Assembly: GCA_900556485.1 (NCBI GenBank)
Contig: USOX01000005.1
Span: forward strand, 62,001 to 126,000
DNA: 64,000 nt
Source: an uncultured Dysgonomonas sp.
GTDB taxonomy: Bacteria; Bacteroidota; Bacteroidia; Bacteroidales; Dysgonomonadaceae
Direction: 5' to 3'
Position numbers and translations under genes: made by a program. Positions 27,080 through 36,965 of this stretch are shown one piece after another. Within the stretch, counting starts at the first letter, position 1, and each line of letters starts with the position of its first letter. The notes under the pieces were generated by a model. The model made no database searches. It worked only from the letters and a program-made list of their open reading frames with translations, and was not told where the DNA came from.

Positions 27080-27171
27080 AAAAAGTGACAAAAGTGACAC
27101 CTTTTCAATTGTTTTTTTATTGTTACTTTTTATTCCATTATTTTACTTTTATCATATGCTATATAGATAAA
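27080..27171 (+). repeat. TGTCACTTT element, copy upstream of the EamA gene
   Basis: On the plus strand this copy reads AAAAAGTGACAAAAGTGAC at its left end, then TGTTACTTTTTATTC at about 27121-27135, then TATATAGATAAA (27160-27171). The tandem 9-mers face the EamA start at 27033, as in the other copies. The remainder of the 402-base gap (27172-27435) is AT-rich and I see no gene in it. Confidence 0.7.
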
Positions 27172-27435
27172 CGATTTACTTAATTTTATGTTTAAATAAA
27201 ACTAAATAAATCTCCCCCTCCTTTACTTCATATATTAATATTTATTCAACTTCGGTTTTAAACTAACTGTCGATTCGAGATCGATGACTATGTTGTATTT
27301 TTATTTCCTCATCAGTTTCCCTACTTTCCATATGTGCCGAATTCTAAATAGTACTTCCTTTGATGTAAATCCTACTATTTTGTCTATATTATGTTGATGG
27401 TGTTCGTTACTGTTCAAAACATAAACTAGAAGAAA

Positions 27436-28044
27436 TTATTTATTCTCTAATTTTTTGATTTGCTTATCCTGTAATCTGGAAAAGAATACCAACATGCAGA
27501 TAGCTCCTATCATAGCACAAAACATATCTGACTGTGTATCCCATTCATATCCCTGCATACCCAGAAAATCTTCAGCTCCATCATTAGACAATACAGCAAC
27601 CCACCATTCTATCAATTCATAGAATGCACTTATAGCTAAGCAGATACTAACAACAAGGAAAGGAAGCCACGAACGTTTATTAAGAACCTTAAGTCTGATA
27701 AGTAATTCGCGTGCGATCATTGCAGGGATAAAACCTTGAGCAAAATGCCCAACTTTATCATAATTGTTCCGGCTTTGATCAAATACTTCTTTTATCCAAT
27801 CAAACAGAGGTACTTTCGCATACGAGTAATGAGCACCAACGAAAAGAATTATCAGATGGATAAGGATAAACACATAGGTCATATTTGTAAACTTAAACCT
27901 TTTAAAGGTCATCACTAAGATGGCTACTCCAACCAGGCACATTCCTGCTTCCAGAAACCATAAACCTGTTTCGTAAGGGTTAATACCCGACCATATGCCT
28001 ACTATCAAAAATATAATAAGAAAAACCCAATGCTTTTTCTCCAT
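27436..28044 (-). CDS. DUF2238 (YjdF-type) membrane protein
   Basis: This 202-residue protein has six hydrophobic helices and the conserved family blocks DKVGHFAQGFIPAMIARE and AFYELIEWW, whose histidine and glutamate could bind a metal or lipid. It corresponds to the DUF2238/YjdF family of unknown function. The helix ends and the acidic loop ...GAEDFLGMQGYEWDTQSD are typical. It is transcribed alone or after the nitroreductase gene, 102 bases away. Confidence 0.8.
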   Translation of the reverse strand: MEKKHWVFLIIFLIVGIWSGINPYETGLWFLEAGMCLVGVAILVMTFKRFKFTNMTYVFILIHLIILFVGAHYSYAKVPLFDWIKEVFDQSRNNYDKVGHFAQGFIPAMIARELLIRLKVLNKRSWLPFLVVSICLAISAFYELIEWWVAVLSNDGAEDFLGMQGYEWDTQSDMFCAMIGAICMLVFFSRLQDKQIKKLENK

Positions 28045-28115
28045 GAATGTATAATTTTTTTACCCTCTTTCAAAAATGTGAAGAGATTGTGTTTTGGTTT
28101 AAATGTTAATTTTAT

Positions 28116-28144
28116 AAACTCATAGTTTATAATCCATAACTCAT
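28116..28144 (-). repeat. ATGAGTTAT short intergenic repeat, copy 2
   Basis: The minus-strand sequence matches the repeat at 24394-24422 apart from three positions. It lies immediately after the nitroreductase stop. Confidence 0.5.
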
Positions 28145-28146
28145 AA

Positions 28147-28707
28147 CTACTTATACGTGTTATAAGATATAATTTCATCAGCATCCTTACGCTTTTTAGC
28201 TCGTAAAGGTTGCGCAGGATACCCGATAACAATATCAAGCACCACCCGTTTGTTATCAGGAATATTTAGTAGCTTTTTCATTTTGCTCTCAGCAAACCAA
28301 CCTAATATACAACTACCAAGACCTTCAGCCTCAGCTGCCAGACATATATGAGCGGCCGCAATTCCAATATCCAGAAAAGCAAAATGTTTATCCTTTACTA
28401 TTCCTCCGATACCCGAACTCAAATTTACTTTCTCCTCCACTACCACAATATGCACCGGAGCTTGTTTAGTAAAATGATTCATTCCCAGAAGACGGGCAGA
28501 AGCAGCATCTGCAACTTTATTTTTCAGTTCTGGTTCATCTACCACTATGAAATGCCAAGGTTGAGCATTACAAGCTGATGGAGCTAAACGAGCAGCTTCC
28601 AGTATACGGGCTATAACCTCTCTATCTACAGATTTGGAAGTATCAAAAGCGCGTGTACTTTGACGGTTTTTTACTAGTTCGTAAAAATATGAAAGTTCCT
28701 TTGTCAT
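28147..28707 (-). CDS. Nitroreductase-family FMN oxidoreductase
   Basis: This 186-residue flavoprotein probably binds FMN and reduces nitro or quinone-like compounds with NAD(P)H. The N-terminal RQSTRAFDTSKSV and SACNAQPWHFIVV match the FMN-binding blocks, and EGLGSCILGWF is the conserved middle motif. It is the third gene of an apparent operon with riboflavin synthase; its ATG overlaps the stop of the preceding gene as ATGA. This is a sensible pairing of flavin supply and flavin use. Confidence 0.88.
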   Translation of the reverse strand: MTKELSYFYELVKNRQSTRAFDTSKSVDREVIARILEAARLAPSACNAQPWHFIVVDEPELKNKVADAASARLLGMNHFTKQAPVHIVVVEEKVNLSSGIGGIVKDKHFAFLDIGIAAAHICLAAEAEGLGSCILGWFAESKMKKLLNIPDNKRVVLDIVIGYPAQPLRAKKRKDADEIISYNTYK

Positions 28708-29192
28708 TTAATTTTCTGTGCTATTTCTTCTACAGTAAAGAATTTACCATCTTTCTGACCTATGAAATATTTATAATCATATTTCTTAAAATTCAGTTTC
28801 AAAAAAGAATGATAATAATCATCTAAATAAAAGCCGAAGATATCCCGAAAAGACTCCTCCTCTCCGGTAGGATACCCACCCTTTTTTATCCGCTTTAATA
28901 TCTCTATCAATTCCCCATCTGTTATATCATTAACTAATATCGGATCGGGCAGGCTTATTCTGAATGATAGAACTTCCGGGCCTTCCGCTTCCCATGTCTC
29001 ATAGAGGTTGTACCGGGTCATATCTTTACCTGTCATTTCATGGAGTAAATTAGAAATCCGTTGATATTCACTATCATCTTCATCTCCATTTTCATCCACA
29101 AACTCCTCATAATCCTCTATAATCTTCAATACTTTCGGATATAGAGATTCTGCTATATTCATACGAGGTTCTATCTCAGACCTTAGCTCCAC
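28704..29192 (-). CDS. Hypothetical acidic protein in the riboflavin synthase operon
   Basis: This is a 162-residue acidic, soluble protein (EEFVDENGDEDDSEYQ near residue 35) with no signal peptide. Helical N-terminal and mixed C-terminal halves are predicted. No family is recognised. It starts 5 bases after the ribE stop with GTG (29192); an internal ATG at 29162 is an alternative start. It overlaps the nitroreductase ATG, so the three genes are coupled. The role is unknown. Confidence 0.7.
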   Translation of the reverse strand: MELRSEIEPRMNIAESLYPKVLKIIEDYEEFVDENGDEDDSEYQRISNLLHEMTGKDMTRYNLYETWEAEGPEVLSFRISLPDPILVNDITDGELIEILKRIKKGGYPTGEEESFRDIFGFYLDDYYHSFLKLNFKKYDYKYFIGQKDGKFFTVEEIAQKIK

Positions 29193-29197
29193 GAGAA

Positions 29198-29797
29198 TTA
29201 TAATTGAGTGATACGGCTTATATATTTACCTATAATATCAAATTCGATATTCACTATGCTTCCAGCCTTTATCTGATGGAAATTTGTATACTCATATGTA
29301 TATGGTATAATCGCTACTTCGAATGTGTTATTAGTCGGAGATACTACAGTGAGGCTTACACCATTTACAGTAACAGAGCCTTTATCAACTGTTAGATATC
29401 CCTTCTTTGCCATTTCGCGGTCAAAGTCATATTCAAATTTGAAATACCAGCTTCCATCTGCTTCTCTTACTTCCACACATCTGGCTGTCTGATCCACATG
29501 TCCTTGTACGATATGTCCATCGAGTCGTCCATTCATTAACATGCTACGCTCCAGATTTACTTTATCGCCAACCTTAAGCAGCCCCAGATTCGAGCGGTCT
29601 AATGTCTCCTTTATAGCCGTCACTGTATATCTATCTTCATTAATATTTACCACAGTAAGGCAAACACCATTGTGTGAAACACTTTGATCAATTTTCAACT
29701 CGTGAGTAAACGAACACTTCATTGTAAGGTGCAGATTTTCTGCTTCTTTTTGCAACGAAACTACCGTTGCCGCTTCTTCTACTATACCTGAAAACAT
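29198..29797 (-). CDS. ribE: Riboflavin synthase, alpha chain
   Basis: This enzyme makes riboflavin by dismutating two 6,7-dimethyl-8-ribityllumazine molecules. The 199-residue protein has the two expected lumazine-binding repeats (about 1-97 and 98-199): MFSGIVEE at the N-terminus, NGVCLTVV in repeat one and NGVSLTVV in repeat two. The linker GRLDGHIVQGHVD is the conserved active-site segment. The promoter TACCTTTG on the minus strand (29839-29846) lies about 40 bases upstream. No FMN riboswitch-like structure is evident in the short leader. Confidence 0.95.
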   Translation of the reverse strand: MFSGIVEEAATVVSLQKEAENLHLTMKCSFTHELKIDQSVSHNGVCLTVVNINEDRYTVTAIKETLDRSNLGLLKVGDKVNLERSMLMNGRLDGHIVQGHVDQTARCVEVREADGSWYFKFEYDFDREMAKKGYLTVDKGSVTVNGVSLTVVSPTNNTFEVAIIPYTYEYTNFHQIKAGSIVNIEFDIIGKYISRITQL

Positions 29798-29838
29798 GAT
29801 GGTTATGCTTTAGTTTGTTATAATTATTTTTTGCAGTA

Positions 29839-29846
29839 CAAAGGTA
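29839..29846 (-). promoter_or_regulatory. -7 element of the ribE operon
   Basis: The minus strand reads TACCTTTG. This predicts a leader of about 35 bases, too short for an FMN riboswitch. Confidence 0.55.
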
Positions 29847-30113
29847 CATATTTATTTATAGAAAAAGCGTTTTAGTTAAAGCAAAGCTATTGGCATAGTT
29901 TATATAATTAAAATGAAAATTTTATATCCATTTTACTATCTATAACAGCTCTTATGATGTAAATATTTATAAATACTAACAAAAACTATTCTTATTATAA
30001 GCACATTAAAAACATAATCCTATTAAATAAGAAAACATAAACCAGTAACCAAATACACAATAAACTTGTGGTTAGAAATGACATATATTAACCAACAAGC
30101 CATATTTGATTCA

Positions 30114-30220
30114 TAGCTTTGCATACCACAAACAGAGATTTTCAATCTTATCGAACAGCTTTATTACAACACACTAAACTTTACTCCTCTAATAGAGTAT
30201 CTTCGGATACTCTTTTTTAT
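30114..30220 (+). ncRNA. Candidate small RNA with UUCG terminator
   Basis: TAGCTTTG at 30114-30121 fits the -7 consensus. A classic terminator, GAGTATC TTCG GATACTC plus TTTTTT, occupies 30195-30218. The predicted transcript of about 90 bases (from about 30127) has no start codon with a usable frame, and a small hairpin AGATT-TTC-AATCT lies near 30143-30155. The nearest plus-strand gene upstream is far away, so the terminator has no other obvious owner. The remaining sequence of the gap 29798-30330 is AT-rich and featureless. Confidence 0.45.
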
Positions 30221-30289
30221 TTTACCTACTTCATTATTATATTGTCATTTAAGCATAGAATAAAAAAGTAAGATTTTAATAAAAAATTC

Positions 30290-30297
30290 TATCTTTG
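30290..30297 (+). promoter_or_regulatory. -7 element of the PDZ protein gene
   Basis: TATCTTTG lies 33 bases before the ATG at 30331. Confidence 0.6.
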
Positions 30298-30330
30298 CCA
30301 TGAATTTAAGGTTATTAAACACATAAAACA

Positions 30331-31767
30331 ATGAATAAAATATTTCTGGTTTGCCTCCTTTTCTTTACATCTACTTACTTCTCTTATTCTCAAGGATATA
30401 ATAAAAACTGTTACTTCGGGATAACTTTCGAAGCAAGTAAGAATACTAATTGGGGGTATGGAGAACTTGTTATAACAGATGTAGAGCCTGGATCACCAGC
30501 CGAAAAAGGTGGTATAAAAGTAGGTGATATTATAATGGAGATTAATAGTAAAGCAACCTATCTTCGCGACAACCAAACTATTGCCAACTGGCTGTTTTCG
30601 GATATGTATGCTCCTGAGGTCGCTTTTACGATCAGAAATATGAATACCTATTTTAAAGAATATACTTTATACAGAAAATGTATTGCAACAAATTCTGTTA
30701 GTGAAAAAGAGCTTTCAAATATCTTCTCATTTTATAGTCTGGAAGATACAAATCAACGAAGTTTCGTATTGCCACTCCATACCGATCCTAAAAAGGATGT
30801 GGACTATGCAGATTATCATACGTACGATTTTTATAAAACAGATCAGAATCTACCTGCTATAGATCAGCAAATAAAAACATTACTCGAAAAGGAATTGCAA
30901 TCGAAAGGATTGGTTCGGGATACCAACGATCCGGACATTATTGTACAGGCTTATTATAGTTATGGACCGAATCCGATGTTCAGTGCCTTGAATAATCCAA
31001 ATTATTCTCCCGGAACATGGAGATATGACAACGGTCACGAGCGAATGGTTCTTTTACCTATATTCGATTCACAAAGTACCAATCTGGATCAGATAAGTCA
31101 ATACATTATAGAATATGGCTTTAGCTTTTACGACCGTAAATATATAGACCCAAACAATTTGACTCAGATATGGGATTGTAATATAAAAGATTATCTTTCT
31201 TCGAAGTATTCGCTGGAGGAATATGTTCGCATACATACACCGCTAATGCTTAAGCAATTTCCATACTCTACTCAAAAAGTAGAAGCAAAGTATCTTGCCA
31301 ACTTCAATAAATATAATTACACAGGGATGTATTATGATGCCGACGATTTGAAGACAGTCAAAGATGTAGATATGGATTCGCCTGCATATGTTGCAGGAAT
31401 CCGTCCTGGTTATCTAATAAAGAAAATCAATAATAAGAAATTTGACCATACTAAAGAAACATTATCAGAAGGCTATAAACAATTCATCTCCGGAACAATG
31501 GTATACAGAGACCAGTCAACAAAATATACTAATGCAGAAGGGTTCACCGATTGTATGAAATGGGATGTAGGTTATTATCCGGATATTGCAAAAGAATTTA
31601 ATAGATCGGACTATGTAACTCACTTTTCTTATTTATACGGTTTTAACAAGTTTGTTAATAACAAAGGAGACAATACAATAATAATAGAAGCATGGGATGG
31701 AATGCAGGATCGCATATTTACTGTAACTCCCGAAATACGGCAATCTGTTGTTGTAAGAGCATTATAA
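30331..31767 (+). CDS. Secreted protein with two PDZ domains and a DUF4136-like core
   Basis: This 478-residue protein has a signal peptide (MNKIFLVCLLFFTSTYFSYSQ) and an N-terminal PDZ domain (about 25-110, with SPAEKGGIKVGDIIMEIN). A central region (about 140-240, DYADYHTYDFYK...DPDIIVQAYY) resembles the DUF4136 lipoprotein fold, and a second PDZ (about 325-420, SPAYVAGIRPGYLIKKIN) follows. No protease catalytic residues are visible, so it is likely a binding scaffold in the periplasm or outer membrane. It has its own promoter and terminator. Confidence 0.75.
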   Translation: MNKIFLVCLLFFTSTYFSYSQGYNKNCYFGITFEASKNTNWGYGELVITDVEPGSPAEKGGIKVGDIIMEINSKATYLRDNQTIANWLFSDMYAPEVAFTIRNMNTYFKEYTLYRKCIATNSVSEKELSNIFSFYSLEDTNQRSFVLPLHTDPKKDVDYADYHTYDFYKTDQNLPAIDQQIKTLLEKELQSKGLVRDTNDPDIIVQAYYSYGPNPMFSALNNPNYSPGTWRYDNGHERMVLLPIFDSQSTNLDQISQYIIEYGFSFYDRKYIDPNNLTQIWDCNIKDYLSSKYSLEEYVRIHTPLMLKQFPYSTQKVEAKYLANFNKYNYTGMYYDADDLKTVKDVDMDSPAYVAGIRPGYLIKKINNKKFDHTKETLSEGYKQFISGTMVYRDQSTKYTNAEGFTDCMKWDVGYYPDIAKEFNRSDYVTHFSYLYGFNKFVNNKGDNTIIIEAWDGMQDRIFTVTPEIRQSVVVRAL

Positions 31768-31788
31768 AATAAGATTTTTTTAATATGA

Positions 31789-31820
31789 AATACCGGTTTT
31801 TATAGAGCCGGTATTTTTTG
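31789..31820 (+). terminator. Terminator after the PDZ gene
   Basis: AATACCGG and CCGGTATT form an 8-bp stem, followed by TTTTTTG. The next promoter element starts at once after it. Confidence 0.9.
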
Positions 31821-31828
31821 TATCTTTG
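31821..31828 (+). promoter_or_regulatory. -7 element of the ABC-F gene
   Basis: TATCTTTG abuts the preceding terminator and predicts a leader of about 70 bases. Confidence 0.6.
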
Positions 31829-31896
31829 CGCCCTAATTATGGTTAGCAAGAAGGGTTATCAATTTGTTATTTTGTTAACTGCCTTATTTATATTAA

Positions 31897-33519
<1,623 letters not shown>

Positions 33520-33591
33520 CATCTATATGCAAATAGTTGATATATAATCGCTTGTGGTAGATTTTTCTTTTTAGATTAACATAATAAAATT

Positions 33592-33621
33592 TAACAGACA
33601 GAAATTGTCTGTTATTTTTTT
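33592..33621 (+). terminator. Terminator after the ABC-F gene
   Basis: AACAGACA and TGTCTGTT form an 8-bp stem with a GAAAT loop, followed by ATTTTTTTG. Confidence 0.85.
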
Positions 33622-33880
33622 GCTAATAAAACAAAAACGTGTTACATTTACACAATGAAACTATTAAGACAAATATTACAGGACAACAAATAAGCTTTAT
33701 TACATTTAAAAATATCGAAGAGGAGTTATTCATAGGGTGTTCTGGGCATTTATAACCTCCAGTAACCATGTAAGTCTCCTTACTTTTACCGACCTTACAG
33801 TTCAACATTCTGCTTGTGAAAGTTGATCTTGGACATTGTGGTTATTGGTGCAATAGCTCCTCCTAGATATAACAATATGA

Positions 33881-33900
33881 AGTGGAATTTAAATTCCACT
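33881..33900. terminator. 20-bp perfect palindrome after argF'
   Basis: AGTGGAATTT followed by AAATTCCACT is a perfect 20-bp palindrome, 32 bases beyond the argF' stop. It can form a hairpin that ends the minus-strand operon, though the T tract is poor. The remainder of the 413-base gap contains the ABC-F terminator and a possible decayed small ORF (see findings). Confidence 0.5.
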
Positions 33901-33932
33901 CCTTTATATCTCTCCTATAATCTCTAAAAAAA

Positions 33933-34889
33933 TTAAAGACTTTCTAACATTCTTTTTATAACAGTTTGTGCCGAAATCTCACGGTTAGCCGCTTCTGGTA
34001 TAACGATAGATTGTGGGCTTTCGATAACATCATCACTCACTATCATATTGCGACGCACAGGCAGACAATGCATAAAGTAGGCATTATTAGTCAAAGCCAT
34101 CTTTTCTGTTGTAACAGTCCACGACATATCTTTGCTCAGTATCTGCCCATAATTAGGATCTGCAAATGCAGCCCAGTTTTTTGCATAAATAAAATCCGCA
34201 TCAGCAAAGGCTTTATCTTGATCATATTCTACTCTTGCACCACGTACAAATTTAGGATCAAGCTCATATCCATGCGGATGGGTTATTACAAAATCAACAT
34301 CTGCCTCATTCATAAAATCAGCAAAAGAATTCGGTACAGCCTGTGGCAAAGCTTTAGGATGAGGAGCCCAGGTTAATACAACTTTCGGTCGGGATGTTTT
34401 CTTATACTCCTCTATTGTAATTAGATCTGCAAATGCTTGCAAAGGGTGACCTGTAGCAGCTTCCATGCTGAATACAGGTTTTCCTGAATATTTAATGAAT
34501 TGATTCAATATCTTCTCCTGATAGTCATCTTCCTTATTCTCAAACTTAGCAAATGCACGCAGACCTATAATATCGCAGTAGCTACCCATTACGGGAATAG
34601 CCTCCAGAATATGTTCAGTCTTATCTCCATCCATTATAACACCTCTCTCTGTCTCCAGTTTCCATGCTCCCTGATTAATATCAAGAACTATGGTATTCAT
34701 TCCTAGATTCATCCCTGCCTTCTGGGTACTCAAACGAGTACGTAAGCTGGAATTAAAAAATACCATCAGTAATGTTTTGTTTTCGCCCAGATGTTTATAT
34801 GCATAACGATTTTTCTTTATTTCAAGAGCTTCTTTTACTGCTTGATTTAAATCGCCCAGATCTTTTACATTAGTGTATGTCCTCATCAT
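33933..34889 (-). CDS. argF': N-succinyl/acetyl-L-ornithine carbamoyltransferase
   Basis: This enzyme carbamoylates an N-acylated ornithine in the Bacteroidetes version of arginine synthesis. The 318-residue protein has the carbamoyl-phosphate motif SLRTR (48-52), a long loop DINQGAWKLETERGVIMDGDK (70-90), and the HCLPVRR motif near residue 270, all as in Bacteroides fragilis ArgF'. The residue that sets acyl specificity (Pro90 in the B. fragilis succinyl enzyme, Glu92 in the Xanthomonas acetyl enzyme) is Thr here (T91 in GDKTEH), so succinyl is likely but not certain. Its start overlaps the stop of an acyltransferase gene (ATGA). It is the last gene of an operon beginning with proB. Confidence 0.9.
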   Translation of the reverse strand: MMRTYTNVKDLGDLNQAVKEALEIKKNRYAYKHLGENKTLLMVFFNSSLRTRLSTQKAGMNLGMNTIVLDINQGAWKLETERGVIMDGDKTEHILEAIPVMGSYCDIIGLRAFAKFENKEDDYQEKILNQFIKYSGKPVFSMEAATGHPLQAFADLITIEEYKKTSRPKVVLTWAPHPKALPQAVPNSFADFMNEADVDFVITHPHGYELDPKFVRGARVEYDQDKAFADADFIYAKNWAAFADPNYGQILSKDMSWTVTTEKMALTNNAYFMHCLPVRRNMIVSDDVIESPQSIVIPEAANREISAQTVIKRMLESL

Positions 34890-35815
34890 AAAAATATTTT
34901 AATGCGTTTGTTTACATATATAATTACAATTGAAAATAATGTTGCCATCAGCAATAATAAGGGCAGTTTAACGATCGTATACTCTGTAGGAAATACAATA
35001 TACCTATCAAAAATAAATACATGTATAAAATAAATGCCTGCTGACAAACTTCCAAAATAACTTAAAAATACATTATTTTTCTTATATACCGAAAATTTCA
35101 TTATAAGAAGAAACAAAACCGGGCATAATAGCAAGTAATATATATATAAATTAAAAAAATAGCTTTTCAGATAAAAATAATATGATTCAGCAAATAGAAT
35201 ACCGAAACCTAATATAGTTAAAGGCAAAAGAAGTTTTACTTTCATATTCTTATGTAGCTCTTTATACCTGATATAATAGCCAATAGTAACAAAAGGAAAA
35301 CCGAAAAATAACCCATTTCTAAAATTATTGGGGTAAGTATCAAATATCCTTATTGTAGGAACCACTTCCAATAGGCATCCTGCAATAAATAGAACTATAG
35401 CAATTGATACAATCAAAGAATCGTTTTTTATTTTTCTTTTTATCAGATAAAGTATTAGTACTCCCAACATCAGGCTAGGTAAGTACCAAAGATGATAATA
35501 TCCAAATATCAGATTCTCTACAATAACCCTTGTTGTTAAAGTAGTAGCATAATTACTCAGATAAATAAGAGACCATACTAAATAAATAATAATAAGATGT
35601 GAAAGATATTTCTTAATAGCATCTTTACTATTTATTTTCGATACAAGAAAAAATCCGTTTATTATAAAAAAACAAGGAACTGTTAGTCGGGATACTCCTT
35701 GCGAAATGAGCCAACTGCTGATATCATCTTTTCCAAACAAAGGAAATATATGAGCCGAAATAACAAGTACACTTAGTATAATTTTGAAGCTATCGAGAGT
35801 TATATTTCTTTCCAT
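34886..35815 (-). CDS. Acyltransferase-3 family membrane protein, paralogue 1
   Basis: This 309-residue protein has about ten membrane helices and fits the acyltransferase-3 superfamily, which transfers acetyl or other acyl groups to sugars or lipids at the membrane. The N-terminal ITLDSFKIILSVLVISAH supplies the family histidine, and PCFFIINGFFL is the second conserved block. The usual arginine after LD is lysine (DSFK). It lies 5 bases after a close paralogue and overlaps argF' by 4 bases. The substrate is unknown. Confidence 0.78.
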   Translation of the reverse strand: MERNITLDSFKIILSVLVISAHIFPLFGKDDISSWLISQGVSRLTVPCFFIINGFFLVSKINSKDAIKKYLSHLIIIYLVWSLIYLSNYATTLTTRVIVENLIFGYYHLWYLPSLMLGVLILYLIKRKIKNDSLIVSIAIVLFIAGCLLEVVPTIRIFDTYPNNFRNGLFFGFPFVTIGYYIRYKELHKNMKVKLLLPLTILGFGILFAESYYFYLKSYFFNLYIYYLLLCPVLFLLIMKFSVYKKNNVFLSYFGSLSAGIYFIHVFIFDRYIVFPTEYTIVKLPLLLLMATLFSIVIIYVNKRIKIFL

Positions 35816-35820
35816 CAGTT

Positions 35821-36741
35821 TTATAAGAATATTTTAACCCTTTTATTTACAAATATAAGAATAATTGAAACGAATATAGAAACCAATACAATAAACGGAA
35901 ATCTATATATTAATAATTTATCAGGAAATATGGATAATGTATAAATTACATATAAATGAACAAAATAAATAGCAGAGGATAACGATCCTAAATAATTAAC
36001 ATACCTGCTTTCTGGCTTATATGTAGAATGCCGTAATACAAACATTGATATTGCCGGACATACAATCAATATAGAAAGAAACATATCGCTCACAAACTCT
36101 TTCTGATAAGCATAATATGATTCAATTCCCAAAGTTGTGAAGCTTATTAATATTACAGGTATCAGATATTTATCCTCAATTTTCTTAGGCAAATCCTTTA
36201 TTCTAACATAATAACCTAACATAACCAGAGGAAATCCGCAAAACAAAGCATTGCGAACAAAAAACAGCAAAACTCTTCCAGGTTCCAGAAAATGCCCTAT
36301 TATATATAAAAGAATTCCAAGTACTAATATGATATTATCATTCTTTATTATTTTCTTCAAGATAACAAGTATTATAATTCCACCGAACAATGCTGGAATA
36401 TACCATAAATGTGAATATCCGAAAAAGATATATTCAACAAGCTTTTGACAGTCTAACTCTCCCCAAAACTTAGAATAGATAAGTGACCAAACTACATATA
36501 ATAATAATAAGTGCTTCAAATACTTTTTAATAGCACCTGAATCACTAATTTTTCGTCCAAAGAAATAGCCACTGATTATAAAAAAACAAGGAACAGCAAT
36601 ACGACCTAATCCATCTCCTAGCATCGCTGATTTCAATCCCGGACCGAACAGAGGCCTAAGATGAGAGGTAATGACTAGAAAACTCAAAAATATCTTGAAA
36701 TAATCAAGCGTTACGTTTCTATTTATATTCCCAATTTCCAC
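35821..36741 (-). CDS. Acyltransferase-3 family membrane protein, paralogue 2
   Basis: This 306-residue membrane protein is clearly related along its whole length to the next gene: VTLDYFKIFLSFLVITSH matches ITLDSFKIILSVLVISAH, and FGYSHLWYIPALFGG matches FGYYHLWYLPSLMLG. The pair arose by tandem duplication. The family transfers acyl groups at the membrane. No signal identifies the acceptor; surface polysaccharide or lipid are reasonable guesses. It sits inside the pro/arg operon, an unusual place. Confidence 0.78.
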   Translation of the reverse strand: MEIGNINRNVTLDYFKIFLSFLVITSHLRPLFGPGLKSAMLGDGLGRIAVPCFFIISGYFFGRKISDSGAIKKYLKHLLLLYVVWSLIYSKFWGELDCQKLVEYIFFGYSHLWYIPALFGGIIILVILKKIIKNDNIILVLGILLYIIGHFLEPGRVLLFFVRNALFCGFPLVMLGYYVRIKDLPKKIEDKYLIPVILISFTTLGIESYYAYQKEFVSDMFLSILIVCPAISMFVLRHSTYKPESRYVNYLGSLSSAIYFVHLYVIYTLSIFPDKLLIYRFPFIVLVSIFVSIILIFVNKRVKIFL

Positions 36742-36782
36742 TAATTGTAAAGTCTGATTTATATCGTAAAGATAAAGAAAGA

Positions 36783-36965
36783 TTATATATCTTCGTACTT
36801 TTCTTTATTTCGTTTACGGTCGTACACTTTCTTACTCTTATGCACATGTGTTATTCGTTTCCAACCAGCCGACTGAGAAAGTTCATCTTCCCTATCAGCT
36901 ATTTTCACCGCTTTTATATAATCTTCTATAGTTATTTTTCCTGTTTTTTTTCTCTTCTTTTTCAT
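36783..36965 (-). CDS. Small basic protein, unknown
   Basis: This 60-residue protein is very rich in lysine and arginine, with KKKRKKTGK at the start and [20 protein letters not shown] at the end, and a short helix between. Its ATG overlaps the proA stop (ATGA), a sign of real translation. The VHKSKK...YDRK ending recurs in small Bacteroidetes proteins I have seen, but their function is unknown to me. RNA or DNA binding is possible from charge alone. Confidence 0.65.
   Translation of the reverse strand: MKKKRKKTGKITIEDYIKAVKIADREDELSQSAGWKRITHVHKSKKVYDRKRNKEKYEDI

Noticed and set aside
29798..29897. Possible FMN riboswitch before riboflavin synthase
   Set aside because: The predicted leader is about 35 bases, and no conserved multi-helix element is visible.
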